Origin: JBBKWQ01 sp037969115
Lineage (GTDB): Bacteria; Actinomycetota; Acidimicrobiia; Acidimicrobiales; Ilumatobacteraceae
Assembly: GCA_037969115.1 (NCBI GenBank)
Contig: JBBKWQ010000185.1
Coordinates: 1-35,788 of the forward strand
Length of the DNA stretch: 35,788 nucleotides
Direction: 5' to 3'
Part shown: positions 1-7,677 of the stretch, piece after piece
Numbering within the stretch: the first letter of the stretch is position 1
Layout of the letters: each line of letters opens with the position of its first letter
Notes under the pieces: generated by a model
What the model saw: only the letters and a program-made list of their open reading frames with translations
The model's database searches: none
Told to the model about the DNA's origin: nothing
Made by a program: the position numbers and the translations under genes

Positions 1-798
1 GTCGGACTATGCGACGCAGATGCAGCGGGTATGCGATGCGCACCACGAACTGGTGGGAGGGATCATCGAACGCCCAGCGACCCGAGCATGGCGTCACTGG
101 CCGACCACGACACCAGCTCGTTGCGCTACATCGCGTCGAGTGGGTCGGCGCTCGGTTCGTCGCTCACGATCGACGCGCTCGAACGTTTTGGTCCAGTGCT
201 CTACAACACGTACGGCTCGACCGAGGTCTCACTGGCCACCATCGCCGGACCTGACGAGCTCGCCCGCCAGCCGAACACGGCCGGGCGCGTGGTCGTCGGC
301 AGCGTGGTCCGCATCGTCCACGAAGACGGCAGCGACGTGACTCCGGGCGAGACCGGCCGGATCTTTGTCGGCAACGATGCCGGCTTCGACGGCTACACCG
401 ATGGCGCGAACAAGGAGCGACTCGACGGGCTGGTGTCGACTGGAGACGTCGGGCACATGACCGATGAGCTGTTGTTCATCGACGGTCGCGACGACGACAT
501 GATCGTGTCCGGTGGCGAGAACGTCTTTCCCGCCGAAGTAGAGGAGTGCATCGCCTCGATGCTCGGCGTGGTGGAAGCCGCCGTCGTCGGTGTCGACGAT
601 GACGCGTACGGGCAGCGCCTTGCCGCGTTCGTGGTTCGTGAGGCGACCGCACGGGCGAGAAAGGTCACGAAACAGGCAGTGCGGGAGCATGTTCGCGCGC
701 ATCTCGCGCGTTACAAGGTGCCGCGCGACGTCACCTTCGTCGCCGAACTGCCGCGGACCACGACGGGCAAGGTTCGCCGTCGAGACCTCGGCGTCTGA
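1..798 (+). CDS. acyl-CoA synthetase (FadD-like, AMP-binding), 3' part
   Basis: This is the C-terminal half of an ANL-superfamily acyl-CoA ligase, which activates a carboxylic acid to its CoA thioester through an acyl-adenylate. Visible motifs are the substrate-pocket segment SSLRYIASSGSAL, the adenine-binding YGSTE, the hinge-side STGDVGH and IDGRDDDMIVSGGENVFPAE, and the C-terminal catalytic lysine in TTGKVRRRDLGV just before the stop. The N-terminal half, including the P-loop, lies outside the window. Family similarity is clear only from about base 85 on. The first 80 bases read better by third-position GC in another frame (see findings), so the first ATG in this frame, at 31, is not a credible start. 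It is convergent with the acyl-CoA dehydrogenase gene, 117 bases away. The substrate cannot be told from this part. Confidence 0.88.
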   Translation, partial: VGLCDADAAGMRCAPRTGGRDHRTPSDPSMASLADHDTSSLRYIASSGSALGSSLTIDALERFGPVLYNTYGSTEVSLATIAGPDELARQPNTAGRVVVGSVVRIVHEDGSDVTPGETGRIFVGNDAGFDGYTDGANKERLDGLVSTGDVGHMTDELLFIDGRDDDMIVSGGENVFPAEVEECIASMLGVVEAAVVGVDDDAYGQRLAAFVVREATARARKVTKQAVREHVRAHLARYKVPRDVTFVAELPRTTTGKVRRRDLGV

Positions 799-915
799 TC
801 AGCTCTCGAGCCGGATGCCGAGTCGCTCGAATCACTCGCGGAGCGGTGTGCGACGCGGTCGATGCGACGAATGGCGTCGTCGATCAGGATGGGCTGCACC
901 GGTATGCCGAGCGGG

Positions 916-2166
916 TCAGGCGTCCTGCGTGCGTTTGCGGGACTCCGACCACGTGAGCCCCTGTTCGACATTGATGTCGCGCGGCAGTCCGAGCACGTGC
1001 TCGGCGATGATGTTGCGTTGGACGGCGAAGGTGCCGCCGCCCACCGTGAGTGCCGGCGAGAACAGATAGCCGTAGTGCCAGATCGGATCGACTTGGGGGT
1101 ACTGGCTGGCCTCGCCACGCGGGAAGCGCACCTCGGTGGCGCCGCTCTGCTGCGGCTTGGGTACGGGACCCGCCGGTCCTGATCCGGTGAGCATGCCGTG
1201 CGCGCCCACCAACTCCTTCGCGAGCTCGAGCAGATGTTGGCCGTGTTCGTCGCCCATGATCTTCTGGATCGATGCCTCGGGACCGGGCGTCTTGCCGTTC
1301 AGCCGGGCGCTCAACGAGCGCAGACGGTTGAGCCGGAGGACCTCGGACTCACAGTGCAACTGTGCGAGCTTCTGACGCTCGACCCGATCCGACGACCCAC
1401 CATTCTTTCGCACGAGCTCGATGAGGGTCTCGGCCGTGGGACCGGTGCCCCACATCGAGCCCTCCGACGACAGCGATACCCGTTCGTTCGCGAGCGTGAC
1501 CTTGGCGAGCCGCCAGCCGTCGCCTTCCTGGCCGACCAACAGATCGGCTGGGATGCGAACGTCGTCGAAGAAGGTCTGGTTGAACGAGTGGGCCGTCGTC
1601 ATGTCGACGATCGGTGTGAGCGTGATGCCCGGGAGGTCCATCGGGCAGATGAAGTACGAGATGCCCTTGTGCTTGGGAGCGTCGGGATCGGTGCGAGCGA
1701 TGAGGATGCCGTATTTCGACCCGTGCGCGCCGCTCGACCAGATCTTCGAACCGTTGACCACGTATTCGTCACCATCTCGAACCGCACGGCAGGCGAGGCT
1801 CGCCAGGTCGGAACCGGCGTCGGGTTCGCTGAACAGCTGGCACCACTTCTCCTCGCCGCTGAAGATCTTCGGCAGGAAGCGGTCACGTTGTGCGTCGGTG
1901 CCGTTGAGGAAGATGGTGGGTGCCGCCCACCCGATGCCGATGGCATTGGTCGCCACGCCGGTGCGGTCGACACCGGCATTGCGCATCTCCTCGTCGATGA
2001 TCAGCTGGTGGAGCGGATCGGCGGCGAGACCCCACGGCGCCGGCCAGTGGGGCACCATGTAGCCGGCCCCGGCGAGTTCGATTGCGGTCGGGCTCGGGTG
2101 TTCCGCGAGCCAGCCGCGCACGGCGACGCGTCGAGGGTCGTCATCGGTGGGGAAATCGAAGTCCAT
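916..2166 (-). CDS. acyl-CoA dehydrogenase (FadE-like)
   Basis: A 416-residue flavoprotein of the acyl-CoA dehydrogenase family, close to the usual ~400. It oxidises an acyl-CoA to the 2-enoyl-CoA with FAD. The N-terminal helical domain is followed by the flavin-contact segment QLFSEPDAGSDLA (residues 110-122), a beta domain with VNGSKIWSSGAHGSKYGIL, and a C-terminal helical domain ending in a conserved-looking GGGTFAVQRNIIAEHVLGLPR. The ATG is preceded by a modest GAGGAC ribosome-binding site. It lies 9 bases downstream of the TIGR03084-like gene on the same strand, so the two are probably one transcript. The context of CoA ligases and thiolase-like genes suggests fatty-acid or steroid side-chain oxidation, but the substrate is unknown. 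Confidence 0.93.
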   Translation of the reverse strand: MDFDFPTDDDPRRVAVRGWLAEHPSPTAIELAGAGYMVPHWPAPWGLAADPLHQLIIDEEMRNAGVDRTGVATNAIGIGWAAPTIFLNGTDAQRDRFLPKIFSGEEKWCQLFSEPDAGSDLASLACRAVRDGDEYVVNGSKIWSSGAHGSKYGILIARTDPDAPKHKGISYFICPMDLPGITLTPIVDMTTAHSFNQTFFDDVRIPADLLVGQEGDGWRLAKVTLANERVSLSSEGSMWGTGPTAETLIELVRKNGGSSDRVERQKLAQLHCESEVLRLNRLRSLSARLNGKTPGPEASIQKIMGDEHGQHLLELAKELVGAHGMLTGSGPAGPVPKPQQSGATEVRFPRGEASQYPQVDPIWHYGYLFSPALTVGGGTFAVQRNIIAEHVLGLPRDINVEQGLTWSESRKRTQDA

Positions 2167-2175
2167 GTGTCCTCG

Positions 2176-2997
2176 TCAGTTCTCGTGGCCGTCGCGCCGA
2201 GGGGCGAATGTGCCGGCTGACGGACCGGTGGTGGGGTTGCCGGCGAAGGCCTGGGCCTTTGTCATCCAGTCGCGGGCCAACTCGCCGGTGACCGTGAGGG
2301 CGGTGTCGTCCACGTGGCGTCGTTGGGTCACCACGAGACAGAAATCGACCGCGTTGCCGGTGATGCTGTCGAACCCACTCGGATCGCCCCATGTCCACGA
2401 CTCACCCGACGGTGCGCGCAAGTTGACCGTCACCTCGCCATCGGGTGCGGGGAGTTGGCGGATCAGATAGCTCCATCCACGCGTGATGACGCCCAGCTGT
2501 GCGATGTGGCGGATTCGATCGTCGGCGACCCGTTCCAGTTGGAGCGTGTCGGCGATGTCCTGGCCGTGTGCCCAGGCCTCCATCAGCCGGGCGGTGAGGA
2601 ACGACTTCGACCCCATCGATGGCCCGTACCACTCCACCCGATCCGAGTTGCCGAGCCGGTCGGCGGCCACGGCGAGCGCCTCGCGGTCGGCCCGCCACGC
2701 CGTCAGGAGGTCGGCAGGGGTGAGTGCCCGGTACTCCGACAACGTTGCGTCGTCCACAGCGAGATCGTTGCCGAAGGTCGAGAGAAGCGCCGATCGGTGT
2801 TCGGCAAACCTCGTTGGATCGGTGATTGCGAGCGCCGCTGACCGATCGAAGAAGGCGAGGTGGCCGATCTGGTCGGATATGGCCCACCGTGGGCTCGGCG
2901 TGGCGAGCGCCCACTGCTCGTCCGTGAGCGCTGCAACCATCGCGTCGAGCGACTCCTGTTCGGCGATCAAGTCGCTGCGCACATCCTTGACGTCCAT
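2176..2997 (-). CDS. TIGR03084-like DinB/maleylpyruvate-isomerase-fold protein
   Basis: A 273-residue protein resembling the TIGR03084 actinobacterial family: an N-terminal DinB/mycothiol-dependent maleylpyruvate isomerase-like four-helix domain followed by a C-terminal domain. Possible metal ligands are His46 in SDQIGHLAFF and His144/Asp147 in EAWAHGQD, the usual positions in this fold. The C-terminal part has the family-like stretch WTWGDPSGFDSITG. Family members often sit beside acyl-CoA dehydrogenases and CoA transferases, and here the gene directly precedes one by 9 bases. The start ATG has AGGTGAG about 8 bases upstream. The reaction is not established for the family. A thiol-dependent isomerase or transferase is only a guess. 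Confidence 0.85.
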   Translation of the reverse strand: MDVKDVRSDLIAEQESLDAMVAALTDEQWALATPSPRWAISDQIGHLAFFDRSAALAITDPTRFAEHRSALLSTFGNDLAVDDATLSEYRALTPADLLTAWRADREALAVAADRLGNSDRVEWYGPSMGSKSFLTARLMEAWAHGQDIADTLQLERVADDRIRHIAQLGVITRGWSYLIRQLPAPDGEVTVNLRAPSGESWTWGDPSGFDSITGNAVDFCLVVTQRRHVDDTALTVTGELARDWMTKAQAFAGNPTTGPSAGTFAPRRDGHEN

Positions 2998-3080
2998 CCC
3001 GGTCTCACCTGTCGATCATCATGCTCGTCCCATCGTGCGCCCTGTTCGAGTGGGTGACGATGCCGATGTGACAGGTCGAA

Positions 3081-3106
3081 GGTACCAATCGGTCCGATCT
3101 GGTACC
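3081..3106. promoter_or_regulatory. 26-bp imperfect palindrome in divergent intergenic region
   Basis: The outer arms GGTACC (3081-3086) and GGTACC (3101-3106) flank ATCGG-T-CCGAT. The left half GGTACCA+ATCGG pairs with the right half CCGAT+TGGTACC except for one extra C. It lies between the divergent TIGR03084-like gene (start 2997) and the DUF202 gene (start 3156), about 38 bases upstream of the likely -10 of the latter. The symmetry and position suit a dimeric repressor site. No regulator gene is adjacent, so which side it controls is unknown. Confidence 0.45.
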
Positions 3107-3143
3107 GCATCGGAGCGGATGAGTCAAGGCCCGGTGTTCATGG

Positions 3144-3149
3144 CACGAT
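3144..3149 (+). promoter_or_regulatory. putative -10 hexamer, leaderless start of DUF202 gene
   Basis: CACGAT ends 6 bases before the GTG at 3156, so a transcript would start at or next to the start codon. No Shine-Dalgarno sequence is visible. It fits TANNNT in 5 of 6 positions. Inferred from position only. Confidence 0.35.
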
Positions 3150-3155
3150 GTTGAC

Positions 3156-3524
3156 GTGCCCGAACGCAAGCCACTCTTCCCCAGCGATCCACGCGCCGTT
3201 GGTGAAGACCCCGACTACCGGTTCACCCTGGCGAACGAGCGAACGTTCCTGGCATGGGTTCGCACGGCGCTCGCCCTGAGCGCCGGCGGATTGGCGGCGG
3301 TGACGGTGCTCGACGACTTCTTCGGCGCCGAGCCGCTCGGCATCTTGCTGCTGGCACTCAGCTTCTTCACCGCAGCGACGGCGTATCGCCGATGGGCGCT
3401 GAACGAACGAGCGATGCGACTCAACGAACCGCTGCCGCCGTCTCGGCTGCCCCAGATCATTGCCGGCGGCGTCGCGTTGACCGCGCTCGTGTCGGCCGCT
3501 CTGTTCGTGATCGATTCCAGGTGA
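3156..3524 (+). CDS. DUF202 (YidH-type) membrane protein, first copy
   Basis: A 122-residue YidH/DUF202 protein. The family signature FTLANERTFLAWVRTALALSAGG lies at the N-terminus, followed by three hydrophobic segments (about residues 35-50, 55-75 and 95-118). DUF202 proteins are small inner-membrane proteins of unknown function, often in pairs. The start is GTG, supported by a hexamer 6 bases upstream and the lack of a longer conserved N-terminus. It is followed after 10 bases by a second, diverged DUF202 gene and then a SulP transporter, all on one strand, so the three probably form an operon. A role in anion handling with the transporter is inference from context. Confidence 0.85.
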   Translation: MPERKPLFPSDPRAVGEDPDYRFTLANERTFLAWVRTALALSAGGLAAVTVLDDFFGAEPLGILLLALSFFTAATAYRRWALNERAMRLNEPLPPSRLPQIIAGGVALTALVSAALFVIDSR

Positions 3525-3534
3525 GCGCGCGCCC

Positions 3535-3930
3535 GTGAGCCGATCCGCCGACCCGGATGGCTTCGGCGACGCCGTCGACGTACCGGCCACCGAACCGATC
3601 GCGTTCTTCGACCCGGGACTGCAATCGGAGCGCACAGCGCTGGCTTGGGAGCGCACAGCCATTGCGATGATGGCCGCCGGCATCCTGCTCGCGCGCTACA
3701 GCGCCGACTCGCAGCGTTATCTCATGGCCGTCGTCGGCATGATCGAGGTCGCCGTCGGCGGCGTGGTGTTGATGTGGGCCGGCAACCACTACGACGACCT
3801 GCACGGTCCGTTGCACTCGGGAATGAGTCCGGTACATCCGGGAGCGGCCCGTGTGGTAGGAATCGCCTCCGTGGTGTTCACCGGCTGCGCTCTGTTGCTT
3901 TCGATTCTCGTCGCCATCGACCCGCGGTAG
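3535..3930 (+). CDS. DUF202 membrane protein, second copy
   Basis: A 131-residue second DUF202 protein, clearly diverged from its upstream neighbour. The hallmark is DPGLQSERTALAWERTAIAMMAAG, then three membrane segments separated by short loops, with NHYDDLHGPLHSG between the second and third. GTG start. The N-terminal 25 residues are polar and probably cytoplasmic. Tandem pairs of one YidH-like and one short DUF202 protein are common in actinobacteria, and the pair may form a heteromer. The SulP gene starts 17 bases after its stop, which suggests cotranscription. Confidence 0.85.
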   Translation: MSRSADPDGFGDAVDVPATEPIAFFDPGLQSERTALAWERTAIAMMAAGILLARYSADSQRYLMAVVGMIEVAVGGVVLMWAGNHYDDLHGPLHSGMSPVHPGAARVVGIASVVFTGCALLLSILVAIDPR

Positions 3931-3947
3931 GCGCGAAACGGCCAGTG

Positions 3948-5456
3948 ATGATCGGCGACGCACGACCGAGTGCAGGAGACCTGGTTGCAGGTATCTCGGT
4001 GGCGCTCGTACTGATTCCACAGGCGCTCGCATATGCCGAGCTGGCAGGATTGCCACCTCACGTCGGCCTCCTGGCAGCAGCGCTGTCGCCGATCGTGGCG
4101 GCCATCTTCGCGTCGTCGCCCTACCTGCAGACCGGGCCGACTGCGATGACGGCGTTGTTGACGTTCGGCGTGCTCAGTGGGGTGACGTCATCGTCCAGTG
4201 CCGAGCTCGTGCGACTTGCCGCCCTGTTGGCGCTGATGGTCGGTACGGCCCGACTCGTGATGGGTGTGATGCGCCTCGGAGGGATCGCCTATCTCATGTC
4301 GGACTCGGTTCTGCTGGGATTCACGACGGGCGCAGCGGTGTTGATCGTCGCGTCGCAGATTCCCAAGGCGCTCGATGTCGCGGCGCGCTCCGAAGGTGTG
4401 GTTCAGGACGCCTGGTGGGCGCTCGGTAACCCGGGCCAATGGCAGCCGATCGCACTGCTGTTGTCGGTCGTCACAATCGCGGTCATGAACCTGGGCCCGC
4501 GAGTGCACCGCCTGTTTCCGGGTGTCCTGATCGTGGTCGTCGTGAGCACCGCGCTCAGTCGGTATGTCGCCGACCTCGGCAGTGTCATCGGAGCGATACC
4601 GGTCGACTTCGTGTCGCCGTCGCTCGACCTTCCCTGGGGCGCGGCCGATGGGCTGCTGCTCGGAGCCGTGATCATCGCCGTGGTCGGCTACGCGGAACCG
4701 GCGTCGATCGCGCGGAGCCTTGCCGCGATTCATCGACACCGATGGAGCTCGAATCGTGAGCTCGTGAGTCAGGGAATGGCGAACGTCACGTCGGCGGTCT
4801 CAGGTGGGTTTCCCGTCGGGGGCTCGTTCTCGAGGTCGGCGCTCAATCATGTAGCCGGTGCGACGTCGGTCTGGTCGGGAGCGATCACCGGTGCGGTCGT
4901 GCTGGTGTCGTTGCCCGCGACGGCGTTGCTGTCGGAGCTTCCCAGGGCGGTGCTCGGCGCTGTCGTGATCGGTGCGGTGATCAAACTCATCAGGATCGCG
5001 CCGGTGGCCGAGCTGGCCCGGGCGTCTGTTCCCCAGGTGCTGGTCGCTGCGGCGACGTTCGTGTCGACCATGATCTTCGCGCCGCGAATCGACCGAGGAG
5101 TGCTGGTCGGTGTCTCGTTGTCGTTGCTGCTGCACGTGACGAGCCGGACAGGCTTCCGTCTTCGGGTCTCGACCGAACGTCATCGTGACTCGGTGACAGT
5201 CGTACCCTCCGGCACACTGTGGTTCACGACCGCTGCGACGTTCGAGCGACGGGTACGCGATGCGATATCGGATGGGGAGACCACCCGTATCGATGTCGAC
5301 CTGAGTGCGGTGAGGGCGATCGACTTCGGCGCCTCCGCCCGCCTGCGGCGAATGTTCGTCGAGCTCGAACGGGCAGGCATCGACGTGCGAGCGACGAACG
5401 TGTCGGATTCGAGCCGTGCCGCCGCGGCTGCGATCTTTCCCGACCTGACGAACTGA
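3948..5456 (+). CDS. SulP-family anion transporter with STAS domain
   Basis: A 502-residue SLC26/SulP permease. It opens with the signature VAGISVALVLIPQALAYAELAGLPP, contains many hydrophobic segments to about residue 390, and ends in a STAS domain (about residues 405-495: GTLWFTTAATFERRV and later IDFGASARLRRM). SulP proteins carry sulfate, bicarbonate or other anions, and the STAS domain is cytoplasmic and regulatory. The exact anion cannot be read here. I place the start at the ATG at 3948 because the family signature begins about 12 residues later. The open frame continues upstream through the DUF202 gene, but in the wrong register for it. An in-frame GTG at 3945 is an alternative. It is the last gene of the DUF202-DUF202-SulP set. 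Confidence 0.92.
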   Translation: MIGDARPSAGDLVAGISVALVLIPQALAYAELAGLPPHVGLLAAALSPIVAAIFASSPYLQTGPTAMTALLTFGVLSGVTSSSSAELVRLAALLALMVGTARLVMGVMRLGGIAYLMSDSVLLGFTTGAAVLIVASQIPKALDVAARSEGVVQDAWWALGNPGQWQPIALLLSVVTIAVMNLGPRVHRLFPGVLIVVVVSTALSRYVADLGSVIGAIPVDFVSPSLDLPWGAADGLLLGAVIIAVVGYAEPASIARSLAAIHRHRWSSNRELVSQGMANVTSAVSGGFPVGGSFSRSALNHVAGATSVWSGAITGAVVLVSLPATALLSELPRAVLGAVVIGAVIKLIRIAPVAELARASVPQVLVAAATFVSTMIFAPRIDRGVLVGVSLSLLLHVTSRTGFRLRVSTERHRDSVTVVPSGTLWFTTAATFERRVRDAISDGETTRIDVDLSAVRAIDFGASARLRRMFVELERAGIDVRATNVSDSSRAAAAAIFPDLTN

Positions 5457-5492
5457 CCGCCATCCGGTCCGCCCGGCCCACGAGCGTGGTGG

Positions 5493-5498
5493 TACAAC
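5493..5498 (+). promoter_or_regulatory. putative -10 hexamer, leaderless start of CoA ligase gene
   Basis: TACAAC lies 6 bases before the GTG at 5505, in the 48-base gap after the SulP gene. The purine run between hexamer and start (CGGAGC) could also serve as a weak ribosome-binding site, so leaderless initiation is likely but not certain. Confidence 0.35.
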
Positions 5499-5504
5499 CG
5501 GAGC

Positions 5505-6971
5505 GTGACGACCATCTCGTTTCCACGTCGCCTCGCTGCGCTGGCCGATGCGCGACCCGATGCCCCGGCGGTCTCGTGCTCGGGTCGAACGCTCACGCGG
5601 CATGACCTGCAGTCGCAGGGCCGGGCGATGGCTCGCGAACTGGCATCGTTCGGCGTCGGCCACGGTGACTACGTGACGGTTGCGCTCCCCAATTCGGTCG
5701 ACTGGTTCGTCGCCTACGTCGCGTGTTGGGCGATCGGTGCCGTCCCGCAGCCGGTCTCGGCCAAACTTCCGCTTCGGGAGCTCGCTGCGATCGTCGAACT
5801 CGCTGGTTCGAAGGTGGTCATCGGTGCCCCCGACGCCGCAGCGCCACTGTTGCCCGACGGGCTGGTGCTGCTCCCGTTCGGCCACGAACCGAGCAGCGAG
5901 CACGGCGACGACCCCCTGCCCGACGTGGTGTCTCCGGCCTGGAAGGCGCCGACATCGGGCGGGTCGACGGGACGCCCGAAGCTCATCGTGTCGGGCGATC
6001 CGGCGCTGTACGACCTCGACGCGCCGGCGCCGCTCGGTCTCGTCGACGATGGGTGCATGGTGGTGCCCGGTCCGCTCTACCACAACGGTCCCGCGGTGTG
6101 GGCCTGCCAGGCACTGTTGCGAGGCAACCACGTGGTGCTCCTGCAGCGATTCGACGCCGAGGCGACGTTGGCCGCTGTCGAGGAGCATCGGGCCGACATC
6201 ATGTATCTGGTTCCGACGATGATGAAGCGCGTCTTGCGCCTCGACGACGATGTGAGGCTGGGCTACGACTTGTCGTCGCTGCGCGTGGTGTGGCACCTCG
6301 CCGAGCCGTGTCCGGCATGGCTGAAGCAGGCCTGGATCGACTGGCTCGGTCCTGAACGTATCTTCGAGCTCTATGCCGGCACCGAGGCCCAGGCCATCAC
6401 CGTCATCACCGGCACCGAGTGGCTCGAGCATCGTGGCTCGGTCGGCCGGGTCGTGACCGGTGAGATGAAGGTGTGCGATGCCGACGGCAACGACGTCGGC
6501 TCAGGAACGCAGGGAGAGGTCTGGATGCGTTCCGCCGGCGACGCGCCGACGTACCGATACGTCGGCGCCGAGGCGAAACGCACGGACGGCGGTTGGGAGT
6601 CACTCGGCGACGTGGGCTGGTTCGACACGGATGGCTACCTCTACCTCGGCGACCGCGTCGCCGACATGATTCTGAGTGGCGGCGCGAACATCTACCCGGC
6701 CGAGATCGAGGCAGCGATCGGCGAACACGAGTCCGTCCTCTCGTGTGCCGTCATCGGACTGCCCGACGAGGACCGCGGCAACGTCGTTCACGCCATCGTG
6801 CAGGCCGACCCGGGTCGGCTCGACATCCCCGAACTGCTCGAGTTCCTGGCCGAGCGGTTGGCAACCTACAAGCTTCCGCGCAGTGTCGAAATCGTCGACA
6901 CTCCGCTTCGGGACGACGCCGGAAAGGTTCGCCGCTCGGCGCTGCGAGCCGAACGCATCGCAGCCTCGTGA
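5505..6971 (+). CDS. acyl-CoA synthetase / bile-acid-CoA-ligase-like AMP-binding protein
   Basis: A complete 488-residue ANL-superfamily ligase, which makes acyl-CoA via acyl-AMP. Motifs in order: the P-loop TSGGSTGRPK (150-159), the A5-type YAGTEAQ (290-296), the hinge-region GDVGWFDTDGYLYLGDRVADMI, SGGANIYPAEIEAAI, and the catalytic lysine Lys474 in DDAGKVRRS. The length suits the shorter bile-acid-CoA-ligase/FadD-like branch. The GTG start is placed by the first conserved residues (FPRRLAALADARPDAPAV). It is separate from the partial ligase at the window start; both appear to belong to a lipid or steroid catabolism neighbourhood. Substrate unknown. Confidence 0.92.
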   Translation: MTTISFPRRLAALADARPDAPAVSCSGRTLTRHDLQSQGRAMARELASFGVGHGDYVTVALPNSVDWFVAYVACWAIGAVPQPVSAKLPLRELAAIVELAGSKVVIGAPDAAAPLLPDGLVLLPFGHEPSSEHGDDPLPDVVSPAWKAPTSGGSTGRPKLIVSGDPALYDLDAPAPLGLVDDGCMVVPGPLYHNGPAVWACQALLRGNHVVLLQRFDAEATLAAVEEHRADIMYLVPTMMKRVLRLDDDVRLGYDLSSLRVVWHLAEPCPAWLKQAWIDWLGPERIFELYAGTEAQAITVITGTEWLEHRGSVGRVVTGEMKVCDADGNDVGSGTQGEVWMRSAGDAPTYRYVGAEAKRTDGGWESLGDVGWFDTDGYLYLGDRVADMILSGGANIYPAEIEAAIGEHESVLSCAVIGLPDEDRGNVVHAIVQADPGRLDIPELLEFLAERLATYKLPRSVEIVDTPLRDDAGKVRRSALRAERIAAS

Positions 6972-7065
6972 GCACAGTCGTCCACGAGAGGCATCTCCGC
7001 CGCCACGCGGTTCGAGGCTGTCGGTCGGCCTCGTTGACCACCGCCGAGTGATCGGCGTTGCGGGA

Positions 7066-7455
7066 CTACATCCGGATGACGTCGGCGAGGTTCTGATGCT
7101 CGAAGATCATCTCCTGTTGGGGCGTCAGTGCGTGGCCGCGTCCAGCAGCCTTGGCGCGCCGAAACATGGCGTGGGCGATCGCCACGTCGACGTACGCCAG
7201 GCCGACCGCGTTGAAATACACCCGCTCTTCCGACGACGTGCGGCCGTTCTTCGCCGGCAACCACCTCGACGAGGTCCGCAGCAATGTCGGCGTCGGTGAG
7301 CTCGCCGTCCTTGTACATCCGGCTGAGCGTCCGGGTGCGGTGTTGACGGTCTCCCAATCGTCGCAGACGATCGTGTCGCACTGAGCGGCGACAGCGTATT
7401 CGTCTTCGGAGGACACCCCGAACGTCGCGTGCGCCGCATCAGTCCGGGGCGGGCG
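7066..7455 (-). pseudogene. ornithine cyclodeaminase / tyramine-oxidase-subunit-B-like fragment, frameshifted
   Basis: The C-terminal third of an ornithine-cyclodeaminase-family protein on the minus strand, in pieces. Read 5' to 3': FGVSSEDEYAVAAQCDTIVC in one frame, then RTLSRMYKDGELTDADIAAD (about 7333-7247) in a second frame, then ERVYFNAVGLAYVDVAIAHA to the stop at 7066 in the first frame again. Two compensating indels, near 7340 and 7248, explain this. The NAD(P)-binding N-terminal two thirds of the protein are absent; the space upstream is taken by a small membrane-protein gene on the other strand. I conclude it is a decayed remnant. The two indels alone could be sequencing errors, but the missing N-terminus could not. 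Confidence 0.75.
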
Positions 7456-7494
7456 GCCAGGGAATCGTTCGTCCACGGAGCGGGTTTGAGCCGT

Positions 7495-7677
7495 GTGAGC
7501 GTCCGCGATCTGCTGTTGCCGAGTACTGATCGCACAGTGGCCGTGCAATGGCTCGTCGTCGTGGTGATCACCGTTGTGCTGGTCATAGCCGTTCGGCGCG
7601 AACGGGCCCTCGTACTCCTCGTGTTGGGGATGTCGTCGTGCGTGATCGGATTCTTCGGCCTGAGGATGATTCACTGA
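7495..7677 (+). CDS. small two-helix membrane protein coupled to sigma factor
   Basis: About 60 residues. After a short polar N-terminus come two hydrophobic segments, TVAVQWLVVVVITVVLVIAV and ALVLLVLGMSSCVIGFFGL, joined by a basic RRER turn. The stop TGA shares one base with the sigma-factor ATG (TGATG), an arrangement typical of translational coupling. This, plus strand-specific hydrophobicity, is the main support that it is a gene. The GTG at 7495 is the likeliest start; the frame is open further upstream, to an ATG at 7429 that overlaps the antisense pseudogene. No family recognised. It could be a membrane partner of the sigma/anti-sigma system. Confidence 0.6.
   Translation: MSVRDLLLPSTDRTVAVQWLVVVVITVVLVIAVRRERALVLLVLGMSSCVIGFFGLRMIH

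Noticed and set aside
786..927. Open minus-strand frame with fair third-position GC in the gap between the two convergent lipid genes
   Set aside because: It has no stop or start within the gap and runs on both sides into antisense of known genes, so it is not a separate gene.
4800..6431. Long minus-strand open frame (543 codons) opposite the SulP and CoA ligase genes
   Set aside because: Its translation is Arg/His/Gln/Asp-rich without domains; it is the complement of two clear genes in GC-rich DNA.
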